Shown: in pieces, positions 41,571-50,045 of the stretch
Position numbering within the stretch: the first letter of the stretch is position 1
Layout of the letters: each line of letters opens with the position of its first letter
NCBI GenBank assembly: GCA_009692425.1
Contig: SHZF01000025.1
Coordinates: forward strand, 1 to 54,804
Length of the DNA: 54,804 nt
DNA from: Myxococcales bacterium
GTDB lineage: Bacteria; Myxococcota_A; UBA9042
Reading direction: 5' to 3'
The notes under the pieces: model-generated
The model's input: only the letters and a program-made list of their open reading frames with translations
Told to the model about the DNA's origin: nothing
The model's database searches: none
Translations under genes and position numbers: made by a program

Positions 41571-42560
41571 ATGCGTGGGGTAGGATGTCGTGTCGGTCTG
41601 GTGTCGGCGTGCGGGTTGGGCTGGTGCCTTGCGCTGGGAGGCGCGACGGCGTGCGACGAAGAGACGGGAGGGCTGGCGGGCGGCCTGCTGATCTCGCCGC
41701 AGCAGGAGGCCGAGATCGGCAAGGGCGTCGACCTCGAGATCAAGGCGGAATACAAGATCGCCGACCCCGCGGACCCGGTGACGCTGTGGGCCACGCAATT
41801 GGTGGGCAAGCTGGCGGACTCCGCCAAGCGCTTTCGCGACCCTGCGCCGTTCGGGGGCTACAAGGTGGCCATCATCGTCGATGACGAACTGGTCAACGCC
41901 TTTGCGGCCCCCGGCGGCTACACCTACATCGCGACGGGCCTCGTGCTGAAGGCCAAAACCTGCGCCGAGATTGCAGGCGTGCTGAGCCACGAATTGGGCC
42001 ATGTGGTGAAGAAGCACGGGGTCAAGCGGCTCGAACAGTCGGTGCTGGCGACCCAAGTGCTCAGCAGCTTGCTCGGCAGCGACAAAAGCCTCGGCAAGGA
42101 TGTCGCGGCCGGCGTATGGAAGTTCTTGCAGGCCACGCAGTTCAGCCAGTCGGACGAGGGGCAGTCAGATTCAGTGGGCGTCCAAGTCACCTTCGAGACC
42201 GGCTACAACCCATATGGCTTGCGCGACTTCTTCCAGGTGCTGCTCGACCAGCAGAAGGGCCAACTGAGCCTGCCGCCCTTCCTCAGTTCGCATCCCGCAA
42301 CTGCCGACCGGATTGCCGCCATCGAAAAGGAGATCGCGGCGCGCTATGGCGCCAAGGTGCAGCCCACGACGACGCAGACGTACGATTGCCTGGGCACGAC
42401 GCTGACTTTGGCCGAACTGCAAAAGCGCATCACGGCCAAGCAGATCCTCGTCCAGGTGGGCACGGGCACCGCCGCCGGTGCGGACGCGGGCGCCAGCGCC
42501 GATGCAGGGCCCGCGGTCGATGCCACCCTACCGGCGCCGGATGCGGCGAGCGGCCAGTAG
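41571..42560 (+). CDS. M48-family metalloprotease lipoprotein
   Basis: A 329-aa zinc protease, probably lipid-anchored in the periplasm (signal ending GGATAC, Cys28). The zinc motif SHELGHVVKKHG gives His140, Glu141 and His144. DEGQSDSVGVQ supplies Glu196 and Asp200, the third-ligand motif. TFETGYNPYGLRDFF and LPPFLSSHPATADRIA are typical of M48C (BepA/LoiP-like) envelope quality-control proteases. The C-terminal about 30 residues are an Ala/Asp stalk-like tail. GGAGGAG is right before ATG 41571. Confidence 0.92.
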   Translation: MRGVGCRVGLVSACGLGWCLALGGATACDEETGGLAGGLLISPQQEAEIGKGVDLEIKAEYKIADPADPVTLWATQLVGKLADSAKRFRDPAPFGGYKVAIIVDDELVNAFAAPGGYTYIATGLVLKAKTCAEIAGVLSHELGHVVKKHGVKRLEQSVLATQVLSSLLGSDKSLGKDVAAGVWKFLQATQFSQSDEGQSDSVGVQVTFETGYNPYGLRDFFQVLLDQQKGQLSLPPFLSSHPATADRIAAIEKEIAARYGAKVQPTTTQTYDCLGTTLTLAELQKRITAKQILVQVGTGTAAGADAGASADAGPAVDATLPAPDAASGQ

Positions 42561-42569
42561 CCCACCCAG

Positions 42570-42671
42570 ATGACCGTCGCAACGCTGCCGACGCGACGCA
42601 GGATCCCGTTTCGTGTCGCGCTGGTCGGGCTGGTTGCGGGCGGAATCGGACTGGTCGGCGCGTTCGCATGA
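42570..42671 (+). CDS. Possible 33-aa single-membrane-segment peptide
   Basis: A short frame starting at ATG 42570: basic LPTRRRIPFRV followed by a hydrophobic segment VALVGLVAGGIGLVGAFA that runs to the stop. It lies 9 bp after the M48 gene. There is no ribosome site. Its stop overlaps the ATG of the next short frame (ATGA), as translated neighbours often do. Weak evidence; it may be chance. Confidence 0.3.
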   Translation: MTVATLPTRRRIPFRVALVGLVAGGIGLVGAFA

Positions 42672-42757
42672 TCGAAGAACGCCTGCTGGCCGGCGACCGG
42701 CGCGAAATCGTGCGCACCTCGGCGGATCACGACTACCGCCCGCGTTTCCGACTGTAA
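42668..42757 (+). CDS. Possible 29-aa charged peptide
   Basis: A short frame overlapping the previous stop as ATGA. It encodes a charged peptide (MIEERLLAGDRREI, then VRTSADHDYRPRFRL). It could be the tail of a two-part small operon with the membrane peptide, or chance. It ends 22 bp from the convergent rhodanese stop. Confidence 0.25.
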   Translation: MIEERLLAGDRREIVRTSADHDYRPRFRL

Positions 42758-42779
42758 AGAAGTGTGTTGCGGCGGCGAA

Positions 42780-43154
42780 TCAGCAAGCAGGCCGCTGCGG
42801 TAGGCCGGCGGCGACCCACGCCTTCCAGCCACCCGCCAGAGACCACACCGCTGTGTAGCCCATGCGCTGCAGGTTGTCCGCAGCCAGGGCCGAGCGAAAC
42901 CCGCCGCCGCAATAGAGCACGACGGTCGTCTCTTTCACTGGCACCTGACCCACAATGTCGCGCTCGAGCACGCCGCGGCCGAGGTGCTCGGCGCCCTCCG
43001 CATGGCCCGCGCGCCATTCGTCGTCTTCGCGCACGTCGATCAAGCGGAATTCTTTGCCATCGGCGCGCCAACGGGCCAGCTCGTCCAGCGTACACTCGGG
43101 CACGCGATGCTTGGCGTCTTCGACCAGGGCGAGAAATTCGGGGCTGTGGTTCAT
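42780..43154 (-). CDS. Rhodanese-like sulfurtransferase
   Basis: A 124-aa single rhodanese domain. The active-site loop is YCGGGFRS with catalytic Cys82 and the loop Arg87. The preceding IDVREDDEWRAGHAEGAEHLGRG is the CH2A-type family motif with Asp40. Single-domain rhodaneses move sulfane sulfur from persulfide donors in the cytoplasm. GGAG lies 5 nt upstream of ATG 43154. It stands alone and is divergent from the next gene. Confidence 0.93.
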   Translation of the reverse strand: MNHSPEFLALVEDAKHRVPECTLDELARWRADGKEFRLIDVREDDEWRAGHAEGAEHLGRGVLERDIVGQVPVKETTVVLYCGGGFRSALAADNLQRMGYTAVWSLAGGWKAWVAAGLPQRPAC

Positions 43155-43451
43155 GGCACTCCAGGTTGGCGCGCGGCTGCGTCAGCCCGAACGCAGTGAA
43201 GGGTAGGTCGGCCCCCAGCGTCGCCATCTTCCAGCTTCGCGCAGTCGAGGTCGGACTTGCAGCCACACCCGCAGCCCACACCGCGTCGGTAGCCCTCCTT
43301 GCCATCCCCCCTCCCGCTCCCGGCAGACCGCAGCAGTGTAGCATGACCTTACCGATTCGAAGGCCTGCCCGACCCCCGCGGAGTCTGGTACCCGAACCGC
43401 CCTGTGGTAGGTTGGCTCGCGCGGCCCGCCCGGTCGCAGTGGGCGGCCCTG

Positions 43452-44237
43452 ATGCACATCCTTGTTCCGCCGTGTGCTGGCCTCGCGCTGTTCGCGGCCG
43501 CAGCCGTCGCCCTTGCCGCCGCGCCCGCCTGGGCAGAAGACGACGACGAGTGGCCGCTGGAGCACGACGGCAAGTGGTACATTCCGATCGACGTCGGGGT
43601 CGGCCCGGCCGCGCACTGGTTTCCGGCCCCGTACCGCAGCGCGGTGCCCGAACTTGGCTTCTCGGTGGGCACCTATGCCGTCGTCGCTCCCGAGATCGTC
43701 CAGATGCTGAAGGCGCGCATTCAGGTGCCACCAAAGTACCAGGCCCTCGTCGACCGCCTCGATCTCGAGCATGAGTGGCACGTGCGCCGCGCCCCGCTGA
43801 CCTACCTGCCCACGCACCTCGTCCTGTCGCCACCCTTGCCGACCCAAGGCAAGCCGACGTCTGCGTACGGGATTGCGTGGGACCCGCTGCTGCTGGACCT
43901 GCACGTCGGCCTCGGCAACACGGAAGCGCCCGTGCAGTTGCTGGTCGGCGCCGGCCTGCCGACAGCGTCGCTGACGTGGTTGGACAGCGGCACGCCGCAG
44001 GGTGGCGCCCAGTTCGCCGTAGGTCTCGGAGCCCAGGCGTCCGCGGCGCTGACGCTGCGCTTCACGTGGGCGTTTTCGGTCTCGTTGGAGTGGCGTTCGG
44101 ACCTGCGCGTGAGCGCTCCGCTCGTGCAGGATCTCTCCGACGGTGCCGCTACGAAGCAGTCGTGGGCCTTGTGGCACGTCGGCACGGCGAGTCTGGGCGT
44201 CCACTTCCGCCTGCCGACGTACCAGAAAGTGATGTAG
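43452..44237 (+). CDS. Exported, probably outer-membrane or periplasmic beta-rich protein
   Basis: A 261-aa protein with a clear Sec signal peptide (hydrophobic GLALFAAAAVALAAAPAWAE, cleavage near residue 33). The mature part alternates hydrophobic and polar residues, as in a small beta-barrel (LLDLHVGLGN, FAVGLGAQASAALTLRF and WAFSVSLEWRSDLRVS). It ends SLGVHFRLPTY plus a short tail rather than a C-terminal Phe. GTG 43404 is an alternative start. No family is recognised. Confidence 0.65.
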   Translation: MHILVPPCAGLALFAAAAVALAAAPAWAEDDDEWPLEHDGKWYIPIDVGVGPAAHWFPAPYRSAVPELGFSVGTYAVVAPEIVQMLKARIQVPPKYQALVDRLDLEHEWHVRRAPLTYLPTHLVLSPPLPTQGKPTSAYGIAWDPLLLDLHVGLGNTEAPVQLLVGAGLPTASLTWLDSGTPQGGAQFAVGLGAQASAALTLRFTWAFSVSLEWRSDLRVSAPLVQDLSDGAATKQSWALWHVGTASLGVHFRLPTYQKVM

Positions 44238-44256
44238 CGCTCCCGTTGCAGGCCGA

Positions 44257-44272
44257 CGGGGAAAATTCCCCG
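44257..44272 (+). terminator. Short GC hairpin after the exported beta-rich protein
   Basis: CGGGGAA-aa-TTCCCCG, a perfect 7-bp stem with a 2-nt symmetric centre, starts 20 bp after the stop. No T-run follows. It could also be a palindromic binding site. The rest of the 279-bp gap up to 44516 shows no gene. Confidence 0.35.
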
Positions 44273-44516
44273 ACCGGGGCGACGCGCCCGCGCTGGATTC
44301 CTGCTCCGGCTTGAGTCCCCCGACGCGAATCTCCCGATATCCGCAGCGGATTCCGATCTCGCCGCGGCCGGCACATTTCCTGCGCCACCTCACGGTGCCC
44401 GCCGGCCGGACCGTGGGACCTGTCGACCGCGCTCACGCCGACCGCGCGAACGGTACTGGGGTGTTTGACTCGACGCCCGCACCCGGCTAGATCGCGCCCC
44501 CCCGCCGTGAGGTCCC

Positions 44517-45140
44517 ATGTCTCTCGCCACCGGCACGCTGTCGTACCTGCGCTTCCTCGCCGAAACGGTGCCTGCCGCGTTCGAAGTGCCCTATTGTGAC
44601 GCGATGCACGAGCAGCGCTTTCGCGACATCGACGCCGACGGCGACCTCGAGCAGGCGCGCGGGTGGGTGGCGTGGGACGACGTGTTCGCCGCCGAATTCG
44701 ACCCCACGACGCTGGTGTCGGCGTCCGGGCACCTGCTGCTGCGCATGCGCGTCGATACGCTGAAGGTGCCGACCGTGACGCTCAAGGCCTACACGGAGCA
44801 GGCCGGCCGTGAACGGGCCCGCGCCGCCAACCGCGATCGCCTGACCAAGCGCGAACTCGATGCCCTGAAGCTCGAAGTGAAGAAACGCCTGCGCAAGCGG
44901 AGCCTGGCCAAGCTTCAACTGGTCGAAGCGGACTGGAACGTGCAGACTGGCGAAGTGCGGCTGCTGTCCACCTCGAAGGCGACGGCGACCGCGTTCGTCG
45001 AGCTTTTCGAGAAGACCTTCGCGCTCAAGCTCCTGCCGGTCGGGTTGCGCAACGTGTTGTGGCTGCGTGGCTTTCAGCCTGAAGAACTGGATCGGCTCGA
45101 TGCCTTGGAGCCCGAGCGCTTTCACCTGATCCCCGCGTGA
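44517..45140 (+). CDS. rdgC: RdgC-like protein, N-terminal and central part (split gene 1)
   Basis: A 207-aa protein. The stretch LTKRELDALKLEVKKRLRKRSLAKLQ, then a strand-like segment and SKATATAFVELFEKTF, parallels the RdgC middle domain (KDSLKDEV...LLPRAF, then SAKKAEDTLALLRKSL in E. coli). RdgC forms a ring around duplex DNA and limits RecA action. Here the chain stops where the E. coli protein would continue into its C-terminal domain, and a second gene 31 bp on supplies it. GTGAGG precedes the ATG. The symbol is by homology; the split is unusual. Confidence 0.65.
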   Translation: MSLATGTLSYLRFLAETVPAAFEVPYCDAMHEQRFRDIDADGDLEQARGWVAWDDVFAAEFDPTTLVSASGHLLLRMRVDTLKVPTVTLKAYTEQAGRERARAANRDRLTKRELDALKLEVKKRLRKRSLAKLQLVEADWNVQTGEVRLLSTSKATATAFVELFEKTFALKLLPVGLRNVLWLRGFQPEELDRLDALEPERFHLIPA

Positions 45141-45171
45141 CGCCTGCACGCCGCGGGTACGAGGACTTGCC

Positions 45172-45690
45172 ATGAATGCCGCCGCCCGCGACCGCTTTGC
45201 CTTCCTGGGCCGGGAGTTCTTGACCTGGCTCTGGTTTGAGGCGGAGACCAACAAGGGCGCCGTCGATACGCCGACCTTCGGGCCGGTGCGGGTCGATTTT
45301 GGCCAGCGACTGACACTTGAAACCGGCGGAAACGTGCGCGAGGGGTCGACTATCCAAGCCGAGATGCCGCTCCTGGTCGAGGAGTCGCGGGTGGCGCTGC
45401 GCACCGGCAAGAAGGTGGCGCGCGCGCGGTTGGTGTTGGAGGTCGGCGAGCGCACGTTTCAATTCGGCCTCGACGCCGAATCGCTGACGCTGGCCCAGGT
45501 GAAGCTGCCGACGGTGCTGTCGACCGAAGACGCCCCGCGCGTCGACGAGCGGTTGCTGCTGCTCGACGAACTCGAGGCGATGGTCGACGAGATGTACGCC
45601 CGCTTCGTGCGCCTGCGTTCCGATGCGAAGGCCTGGGGGCCGGTGCGCGACGAGATGAGGCGGTGGGTCGCGGCGCCCGCCCCCGCGTAG
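45172..45690 (+). CDS. rdgC: RdgC-like protein, C-terminal part (split gene 2)
   Basis: A 172-aa protein in a different frame from its neighbour, with its own GAGG before ATG 45172. GREFLTWLWFEAE, RVALRTGKKVARARLVLEV, LTLAQVKLPTVL and LDELEAMVDEMYARFVRLR align in order with the C-terminal part of RdgC (in E. coli EAGKVVTKLALDW, GSLKRLKFCDEL and the final helix with TGELAALIQNLIEGL). The separate start and ribosome site argue for two genuine subunits rather than a recent frameshift. The MBOAT gene follows 16 bp later. Confidence 0.62.
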   Translation: MNAAARDRFAFLGREFLTWLWFEAETNKGAVDTPTFGPVRVDFGQRLTLETGGNVREGSTIQAEMPLLVEESRVALRTGKKVARARLVLEVGERTFQFGLDAESLTLAQVKLPTVLSTEDAPRVDERLLLLDELEAMVDEMYARFVRLRSDAKAWGPVRDEMRRWVAAPAPA

Positions 45691-45706
45691 CACGAGTTCC
45701 GCGATC

Positions 45707-47137
45707 GTGCTGTTCAATAGCCAACTCTACCTCGTGTTTCTCGCGGCCGTCACCGCGCTGGCGTGGGCGCTCGCGCGCTGGCACGGCGTGCGCCTGCTCT
45801 GGCTGCTGCTCGCGTCGTGCGTGTTCTACATGGCGTGGGACCCGCGCTTCATCGTGCTGCTGCTTGGCGCCGCCACGTGGGACTGGGCCGTGGCCCGCCG
45901 CATCGAAGCGACCCCAGTTGCACGGCCGGGCGCGCGCAAGGCGTGGCTGGCGTGCAGCCTGGGGCTCAACCTGAGCGTGTTGGGCTACTTCAAGTACACC
46001 AATTTCTTCCTCCAATCTGTTGGCGAGGGCTTGCGCGCCTGCGGCATCGAGGCCGTGCTGCCCGTGTACGACATCGTGTTGCCGGTGGGCGTGTCGTTCT
46101 TCACGTTCCAGGCGATGGCCTACGCGATCGACGTGTATCGTTCCGAAATTGCCGCAGAACAGAGCCTGTCGCGCTACCTGTTGTTTGCGACGTTCTTTCC
46201 GCAGATGGTGGCCGGGCCGATCACGCGCGCCCACGTGCTGATGCCCCAGTTGCGGGCGCCGGCACGTGTCGACCGCGCCGACGTCTCCGACGCGCTGTTC
46301 CGCATCGGCAAGGGCTTGGCCAAGAAGGTGATCATCGCCGACTACCTGGCCGTCAACGTCGTCGACCGCGTGTTCAGCCAGCCGCACCTCTATTCGTCCG
46401 CTGAGGTATGGGTGGGGTTGTACGCGTATTCATTGCAAATCTATGCGGACTTCTCCGGCTATACCGACATCGCCATCGGGTCGGCGCGCCTGCTCGGCTA
46501 CCGCTTGCCAGAGAACTTCGCCCGCCCCTACCGCGCCCGCTCGGTGGCGGAATTCTGGCGGCGCTGGCACATCACATTGTCGGGATGGCTGCGGCATTAT
46601 GTGTTTTTCCCCCTCGGAGGGTCCAAGGGACCGGCGTGGCGCGCGCACCGCAACACGATGATCACGCTCATCCTCATCGGGCTCTGGCACGGCGCGTCGT
46701 GGAATTTCGTCGTGTACGGCGTCGTCCACGGCCTCGCGATCAGCGTCAACCGCTTGCTGCACCGCCGCAAGCCGCGCGGCTGGAACCCAGACGCCGACCC
46801 GTGGCCGACGCAGGCGTGGAAACTGTTCGCCACGCTGCAGTTCGTCGTGCTGGCCCGCATCCTGTTTCGCGCGCGGCAGTGGACGGGCGCCGAAGCGGTG
46901 TGGGGCGCGCTGTGGACCCCCGACTGGACAGTGGGCCGCATCGACGGCCTGACGTGGGCGATTCTGCTGGGTGGCTATGGACTTCATCTCCTCGCGCCGA
47001 CGCATCTCGAGAACGTGCGTGTCCGCTTCGTCGCCTGGCCGGCGTGGGCGCAGGGCGTCGCGCTCAGTGCGGTCGGGGTCGTCCTGGCCACCGTCGCAGA
47101 GACTGATGTCGTGCCGTTCATCTATTTCCAGTTCTGA
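45707..47137 (+). CDS. MBOAT-family O-acyltransferase (AlgI-like)
   Basis: A 476-aa inner-membrane enzyme. MLFNSQLYLVFL is the standard AlgI-type start, encoded from GTG 45707. MVAGPITRAHVLMPQL, YADFSGYTDIAIGSARLLGY, FWRRWHITLSGWLRHYVFFPLGG and LIGLWHGASWNFVVYG are the family blocks, the last carrying the catalytic His at about residue 328. AlgI proteins pass acetyl groups across the membrane for O-acetylation of extracellular polysaccharide or other surface molecules. An SGNH hydrolase gene follows, the usual partner that completes the transfer in the periplasm. Confidence 0.94.
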   Translation: MLFNSQLYLVFLAAVTALAWALARWHGVRLLWLLLASCVFYMAWDPRFIVLLLGAATWDWAVARRIEATPVARPGARKAWLACSLGLNLSVLGYFKYTNFFLQSVGEGLRACGIEAVLPVYDIVLPVGVSFFTFQAMAYAIDVYRSEIAAEQSLSRYLLFATFFPQMVAGPITRAHVLMPQLRAPARVDRADVSDALFRIGKGLAKKVIIADYLAVNVVDRVFSQPHLYSSAEVWVGLYAYSLQIYADFSGYTDIAIGSARLLGYRLPENFARPYRARSVAEFWRRWHITLSGWLRHYVFFPLGGSKGPAWRAHRNTMITLILIGLWHGASWNFVVYGVVHGLAISVNRLLHRRKPRGWNPDADPWPTQAWKLFATLQFVVLARILFRARQWTGAEAVWGALWTPDWTVGRIDGLTWAILLGGYGLHLLAPTHLENVRVRFVAWPAWAQGVALSAVGVVLATVAETDVVPFIYFQF

Positions 47138-47206
47138 GGTGCCCGGCGCACCGGCACCGGCCAAACCTCGCCCGTGGGGCCCTGTCGTGCTAGGGTTCGC
47201 CCCGCG

Positions 47207-48778
47207 ATGAGCGACCCATTGACCCTGTCGGAATTCCCCGCCCGCTGCGCGCCACCATGGGCGCACCTGGCGACCGTGCTCGTCGTCGTCGGTAGTGCGA
47301 GCCTCGTGCCCTATGCCCACCCTGGGCTGGTCGACTGGCGCTACTGGGACCGTTTCGACGCGGCGCCGCTGGAGCGCGCGTTGACCCTGCGTGCCCCGGA
47401 TGCCGACGAAACCGTGGCACTGGCCCAAGACGTCGCACCCCCGCTGGTGGCCGAAACGATGGAACTGGCCGGTGCCGAACTCGATCGTCTGGCCGGCGGG
47501 CCAGCGGTCGTCAGGGTGCCGAAGCCTGCCCTGGCGCCCCCGGCCGGCGAGGGCGCGGAATCGGAGGCCGCCACGTTGCCCGGCGCCGCGACGGCTGCCA
47601 ATCCGCTCCTGGTTGCGGACGATGTGCTCGGCGACCAGAGCGTGTGGATCGAAGACCCCGATGCCACGCTTGGCCCGCTGTGGCGCGGGTTCGAAGAACT
47701 GGTGCGACAACGGCGCAGTTACGTGCGCATCGCCCACTATGGCGACTCGCATGCCGCCAACGACGGCATCACGAACGTGACGCGACTCCTGCTGCAGCGC
47801 CGCTTCGGCGACGGCGGCCACGGCTTCACGCTCGTCCAGGGGCGCACGCAGTGGTATGTGCACAAGGGCGTCCAGCGCAGCGCATCGGACGGCTGGCGGT
47901 TGGTCAACTTTCTGACCGGCAACGCCAAAGATGGCGCGTATGGCTATGGTGGCGTTGCGGCAGATGGTGGCGCAGGCGCGGCGTACACCCTCGGCACGGC
48001 AGGCACCCACACGGCGAGCCGCGCCACCCTGACATGGCGCAGCCTCGGGCGCGCAACGATTGCCGTCGCCCTGGACGGAAAGCCGCGGAAAATGGTTGAG
48101 ATATCCACGCCAGTCGGCACGGACGGCAGCGAGACATGGGCCTTTCCCGATGGCAAGCACACGATCACCTGGACAGTCAAGGCTGGCCGTGTGCGGGTAT
48201 TTGGCGCCGCGCTGGAACGCGACCGGGGCGTCGTCTACGACAGCCTCGGCGAAGTGGGTGCACGCGGCACCCGTTGGCTGAATACGGGCGAAGCACACTT
48301 GAAGGCGATGCTCGCCCAGCGCCCGCCCGACCTCGTGATCCTGAACTACGGCGGCAACGAACGACTCGACAAAGTCTCCGAATCCAAGTACTTGGAGCGG
48401 ATGTCCCGGGTCGTTGCCCGCCTGCGCTCGGGCCGCGCCACAACCGCCTGCCTCGTGCTGGGACCCAGCGACCACGGCATCCGCCAGCGCGGTCAGATCG
48501 TCAGCGACCCTGCCGTGCTGCGCATCCATGGTTGGCAGCGTACGCTGGCACGCCAGAGCGGCTGCGCGTTTTTCGACACGCTCGCGTTCATGGGCGGAGA
48601 AGGCGCGATGGGTCGCTGGCACAAGAGCGGGCTCGGCTGGGCCGACTACTCCCACTTTTCGCCCAAGGGAGAGCAGGTCATGGGCGTCGGCATGTACCGA
48701 GCCCTGATGAAAGGCCTGCGCCAGTGGCAGGCGACCGCGGCGCAGCGACAGCCCGTCAGCGTGCCCCCGCATCCCTGA
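47207..48778 (+). CDS. Exported SGNH/GDSL hydrolase, probable acyltransferase partner
   Basis: A 523-aa protein with one N-terminal membrane segment (LATVLVVVGSASLVPYA) that anchors it in the inner membrane, then a disordered stretch and an SGNH fold. Block I is HYGDSHAANDG with the catalytic Ser at about 181. NYGGNE gives the block III Gly/Asn, and DYSHFSPKG (about 480-488) the Asp-x-x-His. It lies 69 bp after the MBOAT gene, as AlgJ/AlgX-like SGNH proteins do. Its last 23 bp overlap the convergent paralogue. Confidence 0.85.
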   Translation: MSDPLTLSEFPARCAPPWAHLATVLVVVGSASLVPYAHPGLVDWRYWDRFDAAPLERALTLRAPDADETVALAQDVAPPLVAETMELAGAELDRLAGGPAVVRVPKPALAPPAGEGAESEAATLPGAATAANPLLVADDVLGDQSVWIEDPDATLGPLWRGFEELVRQRRSYVRIAHYGDSHAANDGITNVTRLLLQRRFGDGGHGFTLVQGRTQWYVHKGVQRSASDGWRLVNFLTGNAKDGAYGYGGVAADGGAGAAYTLGTAGTHTASRATLTWRSLGRATIAVALDGKPRKMVEISTPVGTDGSETWAFPDGKHTITWTVKAGRVRVFGAALERDRGVVYDSLGEVGARGTRWLNTGEAHLKAMLAQRPPDLVILNYGGNERLDKVSESKYLERMSRVVARLRSGRATTACLVLGPSDHGIRQRGQIVSDPAVLRIHGWQRTLARQSGCAFFDTLAFMGGEGAMGRWHKSGLGWADYSHFSPKGEQVMGVGMYRALMKGLRQWQATAAQRQPVSVPPHP

Positions 48779-50042
48779 GTAGTGCCCACGCGAACAACTC
48801 GGCCAGCCAGAGATAGCCGGCCCGGTTCAAGTGCACGTCGTCACCCGGCGCGAGCCGATGCCGCCGCCAGCGCACCATCGCACCCGGCCCACCCATGGCA
48901 GCCTGCGCGTCCCAGTGCGCGCAACTGGCTTCGGCCGCGGCGGCACGCTGCACGGCAAGGATGTCCGGCGTGCGCGGGTGGCCCTCCTTGCGACCGTCCG
49001 GTCCGCGCACGAGCCGATCCGTCGGGCCGACAATCACGCACGCTGCCTGCGGCGCCGCCCGCCGAACGCGCGCCAACACCTCGCGCCACTGCTCGCGGTA
49101 GAGCGTGTCGGGTGTTGCGGCGTCGGCCACGTCGTTCGTGCCATAGGCCAGCACCACCAGATCGGGGCTGCGCCGCGCCACCTGTTGCGCCCAGCGGGCT
49201 TCGGCCCAGTGCAACTGGACCTCGGCGCGCATCCCCGGGATGCCCAACTGATCGACAACTGCGCCACCGCGGCTCCGTTCCGTCACCAGACCGTAGACTA
49301 CGACGGCTCCCGTGCCGAGCGGCCGCAAGCGCACGACGTGGGCCTTGTCCTTGAGCTTCCACGTCTCGAACTGGACGGATTCCGTGTCCGCGCGTGTGGG
49401 CACCACATGCGGCGCGCCGTCGATCGTCACCTCGATGTCGCCTCCGCCGGGCTGCGCACGCACCCACAGTTCCAGCCGGTCGAAGCGGCGCCCGAGCGGA
49501 TTGTCCACCGTCGTGCGGATTTCCGTCCACAATTCCGTAGCCGTTGCCGGCGCCGCCAGGACCACGCCGCCGTAGCCGTAATCACCCACCGCGGCGCCGT
49601 CTGCCTTGAGGTGGCGCAGCGCGAGCCAGCCCGGCGTCGATTCCACGATCAGGTCTTGGTGGCGATAGCCCGGGTTCCAGCGCAGGGGCACCGCAAAGCC
49701 GTGGCCGCCCTCGCCAAACTTGGCCTGCAGCAGCCGACGCAACTCGCCCGTCCACAAGTCGGCCGCCGTGTGCGAGGCGCCATACACTGCGATGCGCACG
49801 AAGCCTTTGCGCTTGGCGGCCCTGGCCAATGCCGCATGAAACGGCGTCAGTGCGCGCCGCGCCGGGTCCAGCACGGGTACTGCGGTGCCGGGTCGCCCAT
49901 GAGCGGCTGGTGGTGGCAGCGGTCGCGGTCGGCGCGGGGTCGGGGCCGCAGCGCCATCCACCGGAGCCCACCCCACCAGTGCGGCAATCAGGCCGACGGC
50001 GCTGAGCAGCGCAGCGGAAGGCAGGCGCATCTCAATCGCCAT
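48756..50042 (-). CDS. Exported SGNH hydrolase, paralogue of the convergent gene
   Basis: A 428-aa protein with an N-terminal signal or anchor (residues 5-30) and a Pro-rich linker. Block I reads YGASHTAADL, with Ser90 kept but Asp of GDS changed to Ala. YGTND gives block III and DDVHLNRAGY the Asp/His pair. Shared words with the facing gene (FGxGGHGF, then R.YxHxxx, a YGYGG turn, and RRSPDLVVL/QRPPDLVIL) show a common origin. It is the last gene of a run with E1-beta and E1-alpha (3 bp from the E1-beta stop). ATG 50030 is an alternative start. Confidence 0.82.
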   Translation of the reverse strand: MAIEMRLPSAALLSAVGLIAALVGWAPVDGAAAPTPRRPRPLPPPAAHGRPGTAVPVLDPARRALTPFHAALARAAKRKGFVRIAVYGASHTAADLWTGELRRLLQAKFGEGGHGFAVPLRWNPGYRHQDLIVESTPGWLALRHLKADGAAVGDYGYGGVVLAAPATATELWTEIRTTVDNPLGRRFDRLELWVRAQPGGGDIEVTIDGAPHVVPTRADTESVQFETWKLKDKAHVVRLRPLGTGAVVVYGLVTERSRGGAVVDQLGIPGMRAEVQLHWAEARWAQQVARRSPDLVVLAYGTNDVADAATPDTLYREQWREVLARVRRAAPQAACVIVGPTDRLVRGPDGRKEGHPRTPDILAVQRAAAAEASCAHWDAQAAMGGPGAMVRWRRHRLAPGDDVHLNRAGYLWLAELFAWALLRDAGAR

Positions 50043-50045
50043 GCG

